Notes: a model not told the origin generated them from the letters alone. Shown: positions 46,938 to 57,113, numbered from the stretch's first letter. The stretch is 64,000 bases of DNA from Sinorhizobium fredii NGR234 (GCF_000018545.1 NC_000914.2:124001-188000), one strand, 5' to 3'. Made by a program: numbers and translations.

Positions 46938-48323
46938 TTAGAGGCGAATAAGACCGACACGGTCCTCGATGGTGATTCTCGTTCCAAACGGCTCTGACAA
47001 CCTCTGCAGGCGTTCAAGAATCGAGATTGCCTGAGGGCGTGGAGCAAGACTAGGGACGCCCCTGTTCGCAAGCCTTTTGGAATAACCGAGCTCGATTGGA
47101 TAAAGCCGCAGTTCGGCCAGTTGGTTCTCCTCAAAGCGGCTAACTGCGACGACGCTCTCGTAATACACCGGTTCGGCGAGCGCGCCTATGAACCCTGCAG
47201 CCGTAGGGTAACCCATTGTTTCTTCCGCTGCGGTTACTTCGGCATCGGTGTCCACCTGTGGGTCCTTGTCGTACACATCGTACATGTCCGCCCCAACGGG
47301 TGTCCGGAGGTCATCATAAAAGAAGTTCCCCAGACTATAGAAGATGGGCCGGCGTTTGTAGATTTCGATGCCACGCAGTCGGTGCGGTCCGTGTCCAACG
47401 TACGCGTCCGCTCCCGCATCGATTAGCTTGCGAGCAAGCGCCTGCTCAAAATCGGCCGGCTCTTCGCTCCAATTTCCCGGCTCGTGTGCGTGGTTTGTAA
47501 AAATGCAGAAATCGGAATATTGCTTGCCGCGCCGAACGTTTCTTAAAATATCGGCCAGATCTCGCGTATTAGCCGCATAGGTGTAGCCGACGTCTTTGCC
47601 GGTTCTATAGGTCGTTCCTGCGAGCACCAACATTTCGCGATCATCGTGTTTAGGCCCAGGATTGGGCAAGGCATCACGTATCTTTCTTAGGCTCTCAAGC
47701 ATGTCGGGCTCGACGACGACGCTTCTCTCTAGACGGAGCGCATTGACTCCAGGCCTGGCTGGTGCCTCGCCCGCTGGATCGCATGCACGCGACATCGGCG
47801 TGAATGAGGTGGCGCATGAGAGCAAAGCGACGCGACCGCGGGCCGTTTCTAAAAGACGTGCAGCGCTGGCTTGTGCGCGACTTTCACCCACACCGGCGTG
47901 GATGATGCCGCTCTCATCGAGGATCCGGCTCGTCTCACGCATGCCTTCGACGCCCCAGTCCAAGGAATGGTTGTTTGCGCGGCCCATAATATTGAACCCC
48001 ATCGCCTTCAGATCAGGTCCAATCTCGGGAAGGCTGACGTGATACGCCCCCCCGTACTCAGCCTGCGGTGTTCCATTGAATGATCTGATGTCGAAGATCA
48101 GCGTCTCCATGTTGCCGAAAGTTACGTCTGCGGCTCGCAGGAGCTCGACGATCTCACTAAAGCCCGGATGGTGCCCGTTCGCCAGGGCTCGCGACACGAT
48201 AACGTCGCCAACTGCCACCATTGTGAAACCGTCCACGACGTTCGTCGCCGTCGAACCAGTGATATCGTATTTGCCGTCATTCTCCGCCGAATGACGACCG
48301 CTCTCGTGTGAGCACTTCTCCAT
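46938..48323 (-). CDS. CapA-family (PgsA-like) protein
   Basis: A 461-residue protein of the CapA/PgsA family, a calcineurin-like metallophosphoesterase fold first known from poly-gamma-glutamate capsule synthesis. Core motifs are AVGDVIVSRAL, VTFGNMETLI, RANNHSLDWGVEGM, IFTNHAHEP and VGHGPHRLRGIEIYKRRPIFYSLGNFFYD. There is no export signal at the chosen start (48323, AAGGAAG before it), so a cytoplasmic role is likely. It is transcribed in line with the peptide ABC transporter, whose last gene ends 35 bases upstream. The function here may be hydrolysis of an amide or peptide bond, but this is speculative. Confidence 0.8.
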   Translation of the reverse strand: MEKCSHESGRHSAENDGKYDITGSTATNVVDGFTMVAVGDVIVSRALANGHHPGFSEIVELLRAADVTFGNMETLIFDIRSFNGTPQAEYGGAYHVSLPEIGPDLKAMGFNIMGRANNHSLDWGVEGMRETSRILDESGIIHAGVGESRAQASAARLLETARGRVALLSCATSFTPMSRACDPAGEAPARPGVNALRLERSVVVEPDMLESLRKIRDALPNPGPKHDDREMLVLAGTTYRTGKDVGYTYAANTRDLADILRNVRRGKQYSDFCIFTNHAHEPGNWSEEPADFEQALARKLIDAGADAYVGHGPHRLRGIEIYKRRPIFYSLGNFFYDDLRTPVGADMYDVYDKDPQVDTDAEVTAAEETMGYPTAAGFIGALAEPVYYESVVAVSRFEENQLAELRLYPIELGYSKRLANRGVPSLAPRPQAISILERLQRLSEPFGTRITIEDRVGLIRL

Positions 48324-48358
48324 ATTTCTTCCTTGGTGTTCTGGGCTAGCTTTTTGAT

Positions 48359-49420
48359 TCAACGACGGGCGAGAATTGTTCCGCCGGGCTGAACGGTTTT
48401 TGGCAGTGCAAGAGACGCGAGAGCGCTCGGCGAAATATGAGCCGCGGCAGCCGGGGCCCGTACGTGGCAAGCCACCGCACGACCATCGGGCATAGGGACG
48501 AGTGGCGGCACTTCAGCGCGACACCGATCAACCGCGAGCGGACACCGTGGGTGAAACGCGCATCCGCTCGGTGGATTGACGGGGCTCGGCACTTCTCCCT
48601 CCAAGGGGACCTCTAGCCTGGCGCGAGCAGGATCTGGAACTGGCGCGGCCGCAATCAATGCCTCTGTGTAGGGGTGAACTGGCTTGGCAAAAAGAGCGTC
48701 GCGGGGCGAGAGTTCGACGATGCGCCCCAGGTACATGACCGCAACGCGGTGGCCGATATGCTCCACGACCGCAAGGTCATGGGAGATAAAAATCAAGGCT
48801 ATCCCTGTTTCTTGCTGGAGATCCATGAGCAGATTTAGGATTTGAGCCTGCACAGAGACGTCAAGCGCTGAAACGGCTTCGTCAGCGATGATGAGTGAAG
48901 GTTTAAGTGCCAGCGCTCGAGCAATCCCCAAGCGCTGGCGCTGACCGCCCGACATTTCCGACGGATATCGAGACGCCATCTCCGGCGACATTCCTACCTT
49001 GCGGAGTAGATCCGTAGCAAGTTCCTGGCGCTGTCTTCTACTTAGACATTCGAAGTTCTCGACCGGTTCGGTGATAATCTGGCCCGCGGTGAGACGCGGG
49101 TTCAGAGAGGAGTACGGGTCCTGAAACACCATCTGCATCCGCCGGCGCCAAGCTCTGAGCTCGTTCTTTCTTAGTCCTGCGATGTCGGTCCCCTCCACCA
49201 GCACTCGCCCACTCGTCGGATCTATGAGCCGCATCAGGAGCCGCGCAAGCGTGGATTTCCCGCAGCCTGATTCACCGACAACGCAGAGCGTTTCTCCTGC
49301 CTGGACAGTGAACGACACGTCCTCAACTGCCCGAACTACAGGAACGTTCGTCTTGAACCATCCCGCTTCGATAGGATAGTGCTTGGTCAGGCTCTCAACT
49401 TTCAGCAGCGCGTCGCTCAT
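48359..49420 (-). CDS. y4tS: Peptide ABC transporter ATP-binding protein (y4tS-like)
   Basis: A 353-residue DppF/OppF-type ATPase. Walker [10 protein letters not shown], signature MSGGQRQRLGIARAL, Walker B LIIADEAVSALD. The C-terminal oligopeptide-family segment with cysteines (CAFHPRCPLAVDRC) is present. Its start overlaps the stop of y4tR by four bases. Confidence 0.92.
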   Translation of the reverse strand: MSDALLKVESLTKHYPIEAGWFKTNVPVVRAVEDVSFTVQAGETLCVVGESGCGKSTLARLLMRLIDPTSGRVLVEGTDIAGLRKNELRAWRRRMQMVFQDPYSSLNPRLTAGQIITEPVENFECLSRRQRQELATDLLRKVGMSPEMASRYPSEMSGGQRQRLGIARALALKPSLIIADEAVSALDVSVQAQILNLLMDLQQETGIALIFISHDLAVVEHIGHRVAVMYLGRIVELSPRDALFAKPVHPYTEALIAAAPVPDPARARLEVPLEGEVPSPVNPPSGCAFHPRCPLAVDRCRAEVPPLVPMPDGRAVACHVRAPAAAAHISPSALASLALPKTVQPGGTILARR

Positions 49421-50424
49421 AGGTTCACCACTTCATTCGAACGCCAGCAAGCGGCAGCGTGTCCAGGTTGTATCTCGCTTAGGACAGGCATCTTTTCGCG
49501 ACATACCCCAATTGCAAAGGGGCAGCGCTCAGCAAAGCTGCAGCCGACAAGAGGCTCGCGGAGGCTCGGTACAACCCCCGGAATTTCGGGAAGGCGAGAT
49601 TGCCGACCGCGCCGCCGATCGGGCACAGAATTCATGAGGGCTCGCGTGTAAGGATGTGTGGGGCGAGCGAACAGGTCAGTGACGCTCGCCTGCTCCACAA
49701 TGCGGCCGGCATACATCACGATGACACGTTGGCAGGTCTCAGCGACAACACCAAGATCGTGCGTGATGAACATCACGGCCGTTCCCATACGGTCCTTCAG
49801 ATCGACGATCAGCCGCAGAATTTGCGCCTGAATCGTTACATCGAGCGCCGTCGTCGGCTCATCAGCAATCAAAAGTTCAGGCGAGCATGCGAGCGCCATG
49901 GCGATCATGGCGCGCTGGCGCATTCCGCCGGACATTTCGTGCGGATAGTTGTTGAGGCGTCGCTCGGGATCGGCAATGCGAACAAGTCGAAGCATCTCCA
50001 ATGCCTTTTCGAGGGCCTCGGCGCGAGACACGCGGCCGTGAATTTGGACTGCTTCAGCGATCTGGCGCCCAACAGTGTGAACAGGACTCAAGCTTGTCAT
50101 CGGGTCCTGGAAAATCATGGCGATCCGGTTACCCCGGACCTCACGCATCTGGCGCTCAGACAGTTCTAAAAGGTTGCGCCCCTTGAAGATGACCTCGCCC
50201 CCGACTGTTTTAGCTGTTTGCTTTGGGAGTAAGCGAAGAATCGAAAGAGCAGTTACACTCTTCCCGCATCCCGATTCACCTACAATACCCAGCATCTCTC
50301 CACTTTTCACATGGAAGTTGACACCGCCCAGAGCACGAGTAACGCTCTCTTCGCCGTAAAAGTGCGTCTCCAGGTCGCGAACGTCCAGAAGCAGATCGGC
50401 TTTCGGATTTGATTGCATTCTCAT
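49417..50424 (-). CDS. y4tR: Peptide ABC transporter ATP-binding protein (y4tR-like)
   Basis: A 335-residue DppD/OppD-type ATPase. Walker [10 protein letters not shown], signature [15 protein letters not shown], Walker [13 protein letters not shown], and the C-terminal cysteine segment [14 protein letters not shown]. The start at 50424 is behind GGAGG; the longer frame would run into y4tQ. Confidence 0.92.
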   Translation of the reverse strand: MRMQSNPKADLLLDVRDLETHFYGEESVTRALGGVNFHVKSGEMLGIVGESGCGKSVTALSILRLLPKQTAKTVGGEVIFKGRNLLELSERQMREVRGNRIAMIFQDPMTSLSPVHTVGRQIAEAVQIHGRVSRAEALEKALEMLRLVRIADPERRLNNYPHEMSGGMRQRAMIAMALACSPELLIADEPTTALDVTIQAQILRLIVDLKDRMGTAVMFITHDLGVVAETCQRVIVMYAGRIVEQASVTDLFARPTHPYTRALMNSVPDRRRGRQSRLPEIPGVVPSLREPLVGCSFAERCPFAIGVCREKMPVLSEIQPGHAAACWRSNEVVNL

Positions 50425-50425
50425 T

Positions 50426-51301
50426 TTAACGCCTCCGCTTCGAACGGGGGTCGAACATGTCGCGCAGGCCATCCCCGAGCAGGTTGACCGCCAGAACAGT
50501 GACGGCGAGACACAGTCCAGGAGCAAAGATCGTCAAGGGAGCGATCGCGAGAAAGAGGCGTGAGTTGGCGATCATATTACCCCAACTTGGGATCTCGGAG
50601 GGCACGCCCACGCCGATAAAGCTCAAACCAGCCTCGGTCATGATCGCACTGGCACACACAGTCGCGCTTTGAACCATCAAGGGCGGAATGGTGCTCGGCA
50701 AAATATGCCGCCAAAGCACCCTAGGCAGGCGTGCCCCACCACACAGCGCTGCTTCTACATAGGGTCGCGAACGAACGCTCAGAACCACGGAACGCACTAA
50801 TCTCGTAACAGCGGGTGTTTCTGGAATCGCAATTGCAACGATGAGAATCCCAATTCCGGGGCCCGTGAGAGAGAGAAGCGCTATAGCGAGCAAGAACGTC
50901 GGGATGGACATCAGTCCGTCCATAACCCGCATGATAATGTTATCAAAGGTGCGGCTGTAGCCGGCGATTACACCGATCAAAAGACCGCAAACCGCTGCGC
51001 ACACTGCTGAAAGCAATCCCACGATGAGTGATATGCGCGCTCCATAGATTGTTCGGGCGAAGACATCCCTCCCCAGGTTGTCGGTGCCGAACCACATTGA
51101 GGCGGAGGGCTGCTGGAGACGCTTGAAGGGGTCCATCACCAAGGGATCACCGCTGTAAAGGGGCGCAGCAAGCGCGAGCAAGATAAGCAACAGCAGGATC
51201 CCTCCCCCGAGGAGGACCAGCGGATGCCGCTTTGCGATGCGGACAACGGTGTGGGTTTGAATACGAGGCGATCCCGAAGCGCGCGAAGTGGTAAGGGCCA
51301 T
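50426..51301 (-). CDS. y4tQ: Peptide ABC transporter permease (y4tQ-like)
   Basis: A 291-residue DppC-type inner-membrane permease. It has a first membrane helix (about residues 28-48), then the family segment WFGTDNLGRDVFARTIYGARISL and five further helices. The EAA loop is EAALCGGARLPRVLWRHILPSTIPPL. It starts two bases after the y4tP stop. Confidence 0.92.
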   Translation of the reverse strand: MALTTSRASGSPRIQTHTVVRIAKRHPLVLLGGGILLLLILLALAAPLYSGDPLVMDPFKRLQQPSASMWFGTDNLGRDVFARTIYGARISLIVGLLSAVCAAVCGLLIGVIAGYSRTFDNIIMRVMDGLMSIPTFLLAIALLSLTGPGIGILIVAIAIPETPAVTRLVRSVVLSVRSRPYVEAALCGGARLPRVLWRHILPSTIPPLMVQSATVCASAIMTEAGLSFIGVGVPSEIPSWGNMIANSRLFLAIAPLTIFAPGLCLAVTVLAVNLLGDGLRDMFDPRSKRRR

Positions 51302-51303
51302 CT

Positions 51304-52245
51304 TTAGTACCGGATACGCGGATCGATCAGGGTATAGGCAAGATCGACGAGTAGGTTGATCAGAACGTACAGGCCGGAAATTAGGACCAGCACGGTCTGG
51401 ATGATGGGATAATCACGGTTTTTGATTGCATCGACGACGAGGCGGCCGATGCCAGGCACATTAAACACGGTCTCTGTCAGAACGACGCCTCCGATCATAT
51501 AAGCGAAGCTTATCCCGATCACAGTAAGAATGGGTACGCCGGCGTTCTTCAGTGCATGATGGAATAGCATGGCAAATGGCGAGGCACCCTTGGCGGCAGC
51601 TGTTCGCATATAGTCTTCCGACAGCACTTCGAGCATGCTGCCCCGCGTAATCCGCGCAATGAAGGCGATGTAGGGGACGCTCAAAGTGACCGTTGGGAGT
51701 ATCAGATGTAAGAACCAGGGCGCCACACCTTGATTGATGGACGTATATCCTTGAACCGGAAGCCAACGAGTTTGAATGGCGAAGAAGTAGATGAGGATAT
51801 AGCCAATGACGAAGACCGGGACGGAATAGCCGATAGCTGAAAAAGTCGCGAGGGCGCGGTCGACGAAACCGCCAGATCGCCATGCCGCCAGTACACCGAA
51901 GGAGACTCCAACGGTGACCGAAAGGATCATTGTCAACACAGACAGGGAGATCGTCGGTTCCAACCTCTGGGAAAGCAGTTGGAGAACGGGCACCCCCGTG
52001 AAAACCGAGGCTCCGAAGTTCCCCCTCAAAACATCAGAAGCCCAATGGACGAACTGAACAGGCAACGGTTCGTTAAGACCTAACTCCTCGCGGATGTTAG
52101 CAACCATCTGCTCCGTGGCGGTTGGTCCTGCGATGACCGCCGCCGGATCACCTGGCGCCAGCCTGAGAAGCAGGAAGATGAAAATCCCGACCATCGCCAT
52201 TACGGCGATGGTCGAAACCAGTCTGCGAAGAATGTAAACACCCAC
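51304..52245 (-). CDS. y4tP: Peptide ABC transporter permease (y4tP-like)
   Basis: A 313-residue DppB-type permease: YILRRLVSTIAVMAMVGIFIFLLLRLAPGDPA opens it and the EAA loop is YMRTAAAKGASPFAMLFHHALKNAG. The GTG at 52245 is taken as start because it directly follows the y4tO stop and gives the usual length; the frame is open to 52410 inside y4tO. Confidence 0.88.
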   Translation of the reverse strand: MGVYILRRLVSTIAVMAMVGIFIFLLLRLAPGDPAAVIAGPTATEQMVANIREELGLNEPLPVQFVHWASDVLRGNFGASVFTGVPVLQLLSQRLEPTISLSVLTMILSVTVGVSFGVLAAWRSGGFVDRALATFSAIGYSVPVFVIGYILIYFFAIQTRWLPVQGYTSINQGVAPWFLHLILPTVTLSVPYIAFIARITRGSMLEVLSEDYMRTAAAKGASPFAMLFHHALKNAGVPILTVIGISFAYMIGGVVLTETVFNVPGIGRLVVDAIKNRDYPIIQTVLVLISGLYVLINLLVDLAYTLIDPRIRY

Positions 52246-52249
52246 GGTA

Positions 52250-53845
52250 TCAGGCCTTCTGCATGTTCCACATAAGCGGCAGTGTTGCAGGGATGAGGCC
52301 GGTAAGCGTCTTGCTGTAAGCGCTAGGTACAATGTTTTGACCGAGCGGAACCTCAGGGACGTAGTCCCACCACAGCTTCTGCATTTCGCGCGCAAGCGCC
52401 TTGCGCTCATCGAGCGTTTCGAGGGTCAACCATTTGGCCCGGAGCGCCTCATATTCATCATTCTTTGGCCAACCATACCATGCCTTTTCGCCGTTCATGG
52501 CAAGGCTAATGTCGGTAAAAACGTTGGCACGTGTTGCCTCAGACTGGTCAGTGATAAAGATGCTCCAGCCGCCGTTGTCGACGGAGTCTCTCTTCGAGCG
52601 GCGGGAGACAAGGCCGCCCCAGTCGCTCGGCGCGAGCTCGGCGTTGACGCCGATTTCACGAAGCTTCGCCGCCACGACCTGTGAAGCATTGCTTTGCTCG
52701 GCCCAATCGGTCGCTTGCAGAATGACAATTTTTTCGCCCGCATAGCCAGCCTCTTTGAAAAGTTGCTTTGCTTTTTCGGGATCGCCGCCTGGTTTGAACC
52801 ATCCCGTATTTTCGTCGTTGGTAACCGCTGCCGTGTTGCCGAACATTGACGTGACGGGCTTGAAATACTGGGGATTGCCGTACGCAGCGCGCAATACTGC
52901 CTCTTGGTCCACGAGGTGGAGCAATGCCTGTCGAGCCTTTACGCTGTTAAACGGCGCCTGAAGGCAATTCATGCGCAGAGTCATGTCCACACCAGCCCTA
53001 TTCAGCGCCTCGAGTTTCAGGTTGGGATCGCTCTCGATTAGAGGCAACAGATCAATCGGCGGCCTGTAGAGAAAGTCGATTTCGCCCGTCTGAAGAGCGG
53101 CCACGGAAGTCTGCGGGTCGGCGAGCACGCCGATATCCCACACGACCCGATCGACATAGACCGTCTTGCCGCCAGCCATTCCGTCAGGCGGCTCTTTGCG
53201 CGGCACATATTTTTCGTTGCGGTCGTACGTGAAACTCGCGCCAGGTTTGGCTAGGTCGTGATTGAACTTAAACGGTCCTGATCCGATGTTCGCAGTGACC
53301 TGCTCCGTCGGAGGTAGTCCGGCGTCTTTCTCCCGCATGATAAACGGACCCTCGAAGGCCAGGATGCTTGGCAAAGCCCCCAGGGGCTCCTTGAGCGAGA
53401 TGACAAATGTCCTGTCATCTTTTTTTGAGATGTCGCTAGCTCGCGACATAAGGATCTGTCCGCCGGATCCAACCTGCGCCCAGCGGCGAATTGACGCCAC
53501 GCAGTCAGCTGCGGTGACAGGGGTACCGTCATGCCATCCTAAACCGTCGCGCAATTCGAATGTGTACGTCTTCTTATCATCGGAAACGCCCCAGTTCCCC
53601 ACCATTTGCGGATGAGGTTGAGACTGCGAGTCAGCCGAGAACAGTGTGTCGTAGATCGCCAGAGCATGGGTTTGGCTGATGCCGGCTGTCGTGGCCACCG
53701 GATCAAAGACGCTGAGATTTTCCAGTGCCATCCGAACAGTTTTATCCGCCGCAACTGCGGTCTGCGCCCGAAGAAGCGAAGGAACTGAGAGAGCAGCTCC
53801 TGCAGCCAAGCCTGCCTTGAAGAGATCACGCCGAGAAATTGTCAT
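52250..53845 (-). CDS. y4tO: Peptide ABC transporter substrate-binding protein (y4tO-like)
   Basis: A 531-residue periplasmic binding protein of the SBP_bac_5 (DppA) family. The N-terminus has a Tat-type signal (SRRDLFKAGLAAGAALSVPSLLRA). The body shows the usual LSVFDPVATTAG, YTFELRDGLGWHDGTPVTAADC and GSGPFKF stretches. The start at 53845 has GGGAA eight bases before it; a GTG at 53860 is possible. The ligand is unknown; nearby peptidase-fold and amino-acid enzymes suggest a dipeptide-like or modified amino-acid compound. Confidence 0.92.
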   Translation of the reverse strand: MTISRRDLFKAGLAAGAALSVPSLLRAQTAVAADKTVRMALENLSVFDPVATTAGISQTHALAIYDTLFSADSQSQPHPQMVGNWGVSDDKKTYTFELRDGLGWHDGTPVTAADCVASIRRWAQVGSGGQILMSRASDISKKDDRTFVISLKEPLGALPSILAFEGPFIMREKDAGLPPTEQVTANIGSGPFKFNHDLAKPGASFTYDRNEKYVPRKEPPDGMAGGKTVYVDRVVWDIGVLADPQTSVAALQTGEIDFLYRPPIDLLPLIESDPNLKLEALNRAGVDMTLRMNCLQAPFNSVKARQALLHLVDQEAVLRAAYGNPQYFKPVTSMFGNTAAVTNDENTGWFKPGGDPEKAKQLFKEAGYAGEKIVILQATDWAEQSNASQVVAAKLREIGVNAELAPSDWGGLVSRRSKRDSVDNGGWSIFITDQSEATRANVFTDISLAMNGEKAWYGWPKNDEYEALRAKWLTLETLDERKALAREMQKLWWDYVPEVPLGQNIVPSAYSKTLTGLIPATLPLMWNMQKA

Positions 53846-53917
53846 CGCTTTGGTTCCCACTTTTTAGTTGTTACTGCGTTGAAACGCTGGTCTGGCGCGT
53901 CCCTCACGCTCGAGCCG

Positions 53918-54442
53918 CTAGCCACCTTGCACTTTGATCATAGGCGACGCAGGGTGCACATTTCCGGCAGAATGATTTCCGCTGCGACGAAATCCTGCAT
54001 TTAAGGTGACGCTTCTGACCGAATGCGGCTTATTCGGATATTTTACGTCATACTTTTCCCAATCGGAGGGCTTCGATTTTTCCGCACGCTTTCCAATCCT
54101 GTTCAGATATTTGGCGAGTTGACCGAAAAAGGCCAAGGCGCTTCCTTCTCTAGTTGCGCCCCGGAGGGCGAGCGCGTTCATCGATTGTGCAATCCGAGGA
54201 AAAACGACTGGGCAAAACTGTCGCAAGCGCCGCCAGACCGCCCTTTTTTCGTCCTGCAGAAGTCGCGGCCGCGATTTAGTTCTGAGCTCGTTGTTGGACG
54301 CGCAGATCAGATGGAAGGACACGTGACACGGCGCCGCTTGCCAAAGCAGTTGAGAATTGAGTCCAAAAAAAACGCATACAGGCGACGGCTGCGACGCAAA
54401 CGAAAGTCGAAATCGGACTACACGTCGCGTTGAAGTGCTCAT
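53918..54442 (-). CDS. Doubtful hypothetical frame (y4tN position)
   Basis: A 174-codon open frame on the same strand as its neighbours, between y4tM and y4tO. It has no family resemblance, an overlapping plus-strand frame of 136 codons at 54023-54433, and no clear ribosome site. More likely this 600-base gap is the leader and promoter region of y4tO. I include it because the position matches an annotated name gap. Confidence 0.2.
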   Translation of the reverse strand: MSTSTRRVVRFRLSFASQPSPVCVFFGLNSQLLWQAAPCHVSFHLICASNNELRTKSRPRLLQDEKRAVWRRLRQFCPVVFPRIAQSMNALALRGATREGSALAFFGQLAKYLNRIGKRAEKSKPSDWEKYDVKYPNKPHSVRSVTLNAGFRRSGNHSAGNVHPASPMIKVQGG

Positions 54443-54465
54443 AGCCTCGGCGGGCCCATCTGGCG

Positions 54466-55644
54466 TCAGTCTTTAACGACCAGTTCCCGAGGCGTAGCCG
54501 TAAGGGGTTCGTGACCCGTTGCTGTTACAACGAAAGACTGCGTGATCGTTATTCCGGTGTTTGCCAACCACAATCCACCCATGAGGTGAAATGCCGCCCC
54601 AGGCTCAAGAACAGTAAGATCCGTCCGCCTTATGCTCGCCGTTCGCTCGCCCCATGTCGGTGTGTAGGCAATGCCAATGGAGTAACCCAGCCGGTTTTCC
54701 TTCTCGATGCCATGAGCGCTCATGCTCTTGCGCCACGCTAATTCGATGCCTTCGCACGTCACACCAGGTCGGACAGCATCGAGTGACGTTTCGACGGCCT
54801 CAATCACATAGGACGCTAAGTCCCGGTAACTCTGGGGCGGCCTGCCGAAATAGACTGTCCTGCTCATGGGTGCGTGATATCGAAGTCGGCATCCCGACAA
54901 TTCGATATTGGCAACAGAATTTGTGTCGATACGTCGATCGGTAAATATCGGGTGCGGCTCCCTAGCGCGCTCACCGAACCCCATGTGTGGTGGGCTGGTG
55001 GCAGGAAGCCCGCCATAGTTCTCTGTGCCCGACATTTGTGCATGGTAGATTGCAGCGGCCACGTCACACTGTCGTACACCTGGCGCTGCGACTTCTACCG
55101 CCCGTTTCATCATGCGTTCAGTAATCACGCCGGCTTCTCGCATGTAAGCGATTTCCCGCTCGCTCTTGATGAAGCGCACCCAATTTACGAGCAACTCTGC
55201 GTCCTTGAACGCGACATTTGGCAATGCCTTCTGCAGTTCAGCATGATCACGCGCTGTATAATAATAAGCGCCCATTTCCACGCCGACAGTCTTGGCACGC
55301 GGAGCCTCCCTTAACAGCATTTGCGCAATAAATTGCGCGGCGTGCCGATCTGGGGAATGAACATATATGTCCGGATATGGTATAATCCGTTCATCAGGAA
55401 GATTTGTTGTAACAATTGCGGATTGCTTATCTATTGATCTGCCAATCCACATCGGTAAATCAACGTCTTGGAACACCAACAGTGCCTGAACCGTATAGAA
55501 GGACCAAGCATCGTATCCAGTGAGATAGTTGATGTTGGCCGGCTCAGTGACAATCAAGACATCGATGTCTTGAGCTTGCATCCGCTGTTTTACTCGGAGC
55601 ATCCGCTGCTGATACTCAGCGTCCGAGAAATGAAGAATACGCAT
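54466..55644 (-). CDS. y4tM: Creatinase/DoeA-type M24 hydrolase (y4tM-like)
   Basis: A 392-residue pita-bread-fold protein: an N-terminal creatinase domain (INYLTGYDAWSFYTVQALLV) and a C-terminal M24 domain. The acidic metal ligands of aminopeptidase P are absent: the region reads VANIELSGCRLRYHAPMSRTVYFG. This is the pattern of creatinase and of ectoine hydrolase (DoeA/EutD), which open a ring or C-N bond without metal. It lies beside a second such gene and eutB/eutC-like genes, so ring opening of an ectoine-like cyclic compound is a fair guess. Confidence 0.85.
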   Translation of the reverse strand: MRILHFSDAEYQQRMLRVKQRMQAQDIDVLIVTEPANINYLTGYDAWSFYTVQALLVFQDVDLPMWIGRSIDKQSAIVTTNLPDERIIPYPDIYVHSPDRHAAQFIAQMLLREAPRAKTVGVEMGAYYYTARDHAELQKALPNVAFKDAELLVNWVRFIKSEREIAYMREAGVITERMMKRAVEVAAPGVRQCDVAAAIYHAQMSGTENYGGLPATSPPHMGFGERAREPHPIFTDRRIDTNSVANIELSGCRLRYHAPMSRTVYFGRPPQSYRDLASYVIEAVETSLDAVRPGVTCEGIELAWRKSMSAHGIEKENRLGYSIGIAYTPTWGERTASIRRTDLTVLEPGAAFHLMGGLWLANTGITITQSFVVTATGHEPLTATPRELVVKD

Positions 55645-55806
55645 TTTGGTTCCTTGACGCTTCGAGAGCGCTCGCGTCCAACGACGCTAAGGCTCCCTGC
55701 TGACGGTTTGAGAATTGACGCTTCTCCGCGGCCGAACCAGCCAATTTGCGTCTGATTATCGAAGTGGGTCACGTTGTTAGAAACCAACTTTCGTTGGCTG
55801 CCTTCT

Positions 55807-56979
55807 TTAGATCACACACAGTTGCCGCGGCGACTTCGTCAGCACTTCGCAGCCGGCTTCGGTGACACGGAAGGTCTCACTGAGTACGTAGCCAAAATCT
55901 TCTTCAATCCAATTGCCGAGCATCAGGTGGAAGGTCATATTTGGCTTGAGTTTGGTCATATCACCATCCTTCAGGCTTGCAGTTGGTTCGCTCCAGTCGA
56001 TCCCGATCGCATATCCGCAGCGGGAGTCCTTTTGAAAGCCGGACTTTTCGATCGTGCGGTAGAATGCGTTTGCGACGTCGCTACAAGTAGCGCCAGGCTT
56101 TACCGTACTGAGCGCGGCCTCCAAACCCAGTACCTCCGCGTCATGAATGCGTCGAAGTCGATCGGATGGGGCACCTACGGAGAAAGTCCGCATTATTGCT
56201 GAGACATAGCCGTGACGAACGCCCGCGATTTCAAGATTGATCTGAGAACCATCGCGGATGACATCTTCACTCCATCGAATGTGGCATGTGCCGGTTCGGG
56301 GTGAAGAACAGAAATACATCGACGCGAGATCTGTTCCCGCTTTACCGTTTGTCCCCCGCGCAAGTTGAGCTGCGACGTCAGCCATAACGTCGGCTTCGCG
56401 CACTCCCGGTCGAATGACTTCGAATGCCTTTTGGACTCCTGCGTCTGCGATTGCGGCCGCATCACGCATCATCGAAATTTCGAGATCGGATTTGATCATG
56501 CGGATCCACGCGACCGAATGGGTGCAGTCAACAATTCGCGCGCTTGGCAGGCGCGTCTTAAACTTTTCAGCTGATCTTACGGACAGATAGCCAAGCTGCA
56601 CTCCAACACCGCGCTTGTTGGCACCATCGCGTTCGTTCAAGAAGTCAACTACGGCGTCATAGCCGTCCTTATCGGGGTTCCCGATGAGGGCTTCAGAGTA
56701 CCCGATAACTTTGTCCCGATCCATGAATGTCTGGTGGATCGCCGCAGGCGCGTCTTGGCGCCGCAGGATGAATGTGGGCTCTTCGTCATTCGATGAGATT
56801 ACGAGAGCCTGTGGCACATATCCGGACTTAGCCGTATAGCCGGTCAGATACGTGATATCAGCAGAACTGCCGACAATGAGCGCATCGATTTCAAGCCGGC
56901 CCATCTCCAGCTTCACAGCATTGAGTCGCCTAAGGAATTCGGCGCGAGGAAATACTTGGGGTCCCTTGATAACCGGCAT
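55807..56979 (-). CDS. y4tL: Creatinase/DoeA-type M24 hydrolase (y4tL-like)
   Basis: A 390-residue paralogue of the neighbouring y4tM product with the same two domains (ITYLTGYTAKSGYVPQALVI at the N-terminus; QINLEIAGVRHGYVSAIMRTFSVG in the catalytic domain). The usual aspartate metal ligands are again missing, so it too should be metal-free. Having two related but clearly different copies side by side suggests two substrates or a heterodimer. Confidence 0.85.
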   Translation of the reverse strand: MPVIKGPQVFPRAEFLRRLNAVKLEMGRLEIDALIVGSSADITYLTGYTAKSGYVPQALVISSNDEEPTFILRRQDAPAAIHQTFMDRDKVIGYSEALIGNPDKDGYDAVVDFLNERDGANKRGVGVQLGYLSVRSAEKFKTRLPSARIVDCTHSVAWIRMIKSDLEISMMRDAAAIADAGVQKAFEVIRPGVREADVMADVAAQLARGTNGKAGTDLASMYFCSSPRTGTCHIRWSEDVIRDGSQINLEIAGVRHGYVSAIMRTFSVGAPSDRLRRIHDAEVLGLEAALSTVKPGATCSDVANAFYRTIEKSGFQKDSRCGYAIGIDWSEPTASLKDGDMTKLKPNMTFHLMLGNWIEEDFGYVLSETFRVTEAGCEVLTKSPRQLCVI

Positions 56980-57113
56980 GGCTGCCTCCTGTAGGATATG
57001 GTCTGAGCATTTAGTTGCATGATTGTCCGCAGGACGGCGGATACTAAGGTAACGTGTGAACAGATGAGAAGTCAGCGCCTCAACATGGCTGAGGCGTCAG
57101 GAGCGCGAGTTGT

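Noticed and set aside
54023..54433. Plus-strand frame of 136 codons between y4tM and y4tO
   Set aside because: No family, no ribosome site, opposite to all neighbours, and overlapped by an equally featureless minus-strand frame.
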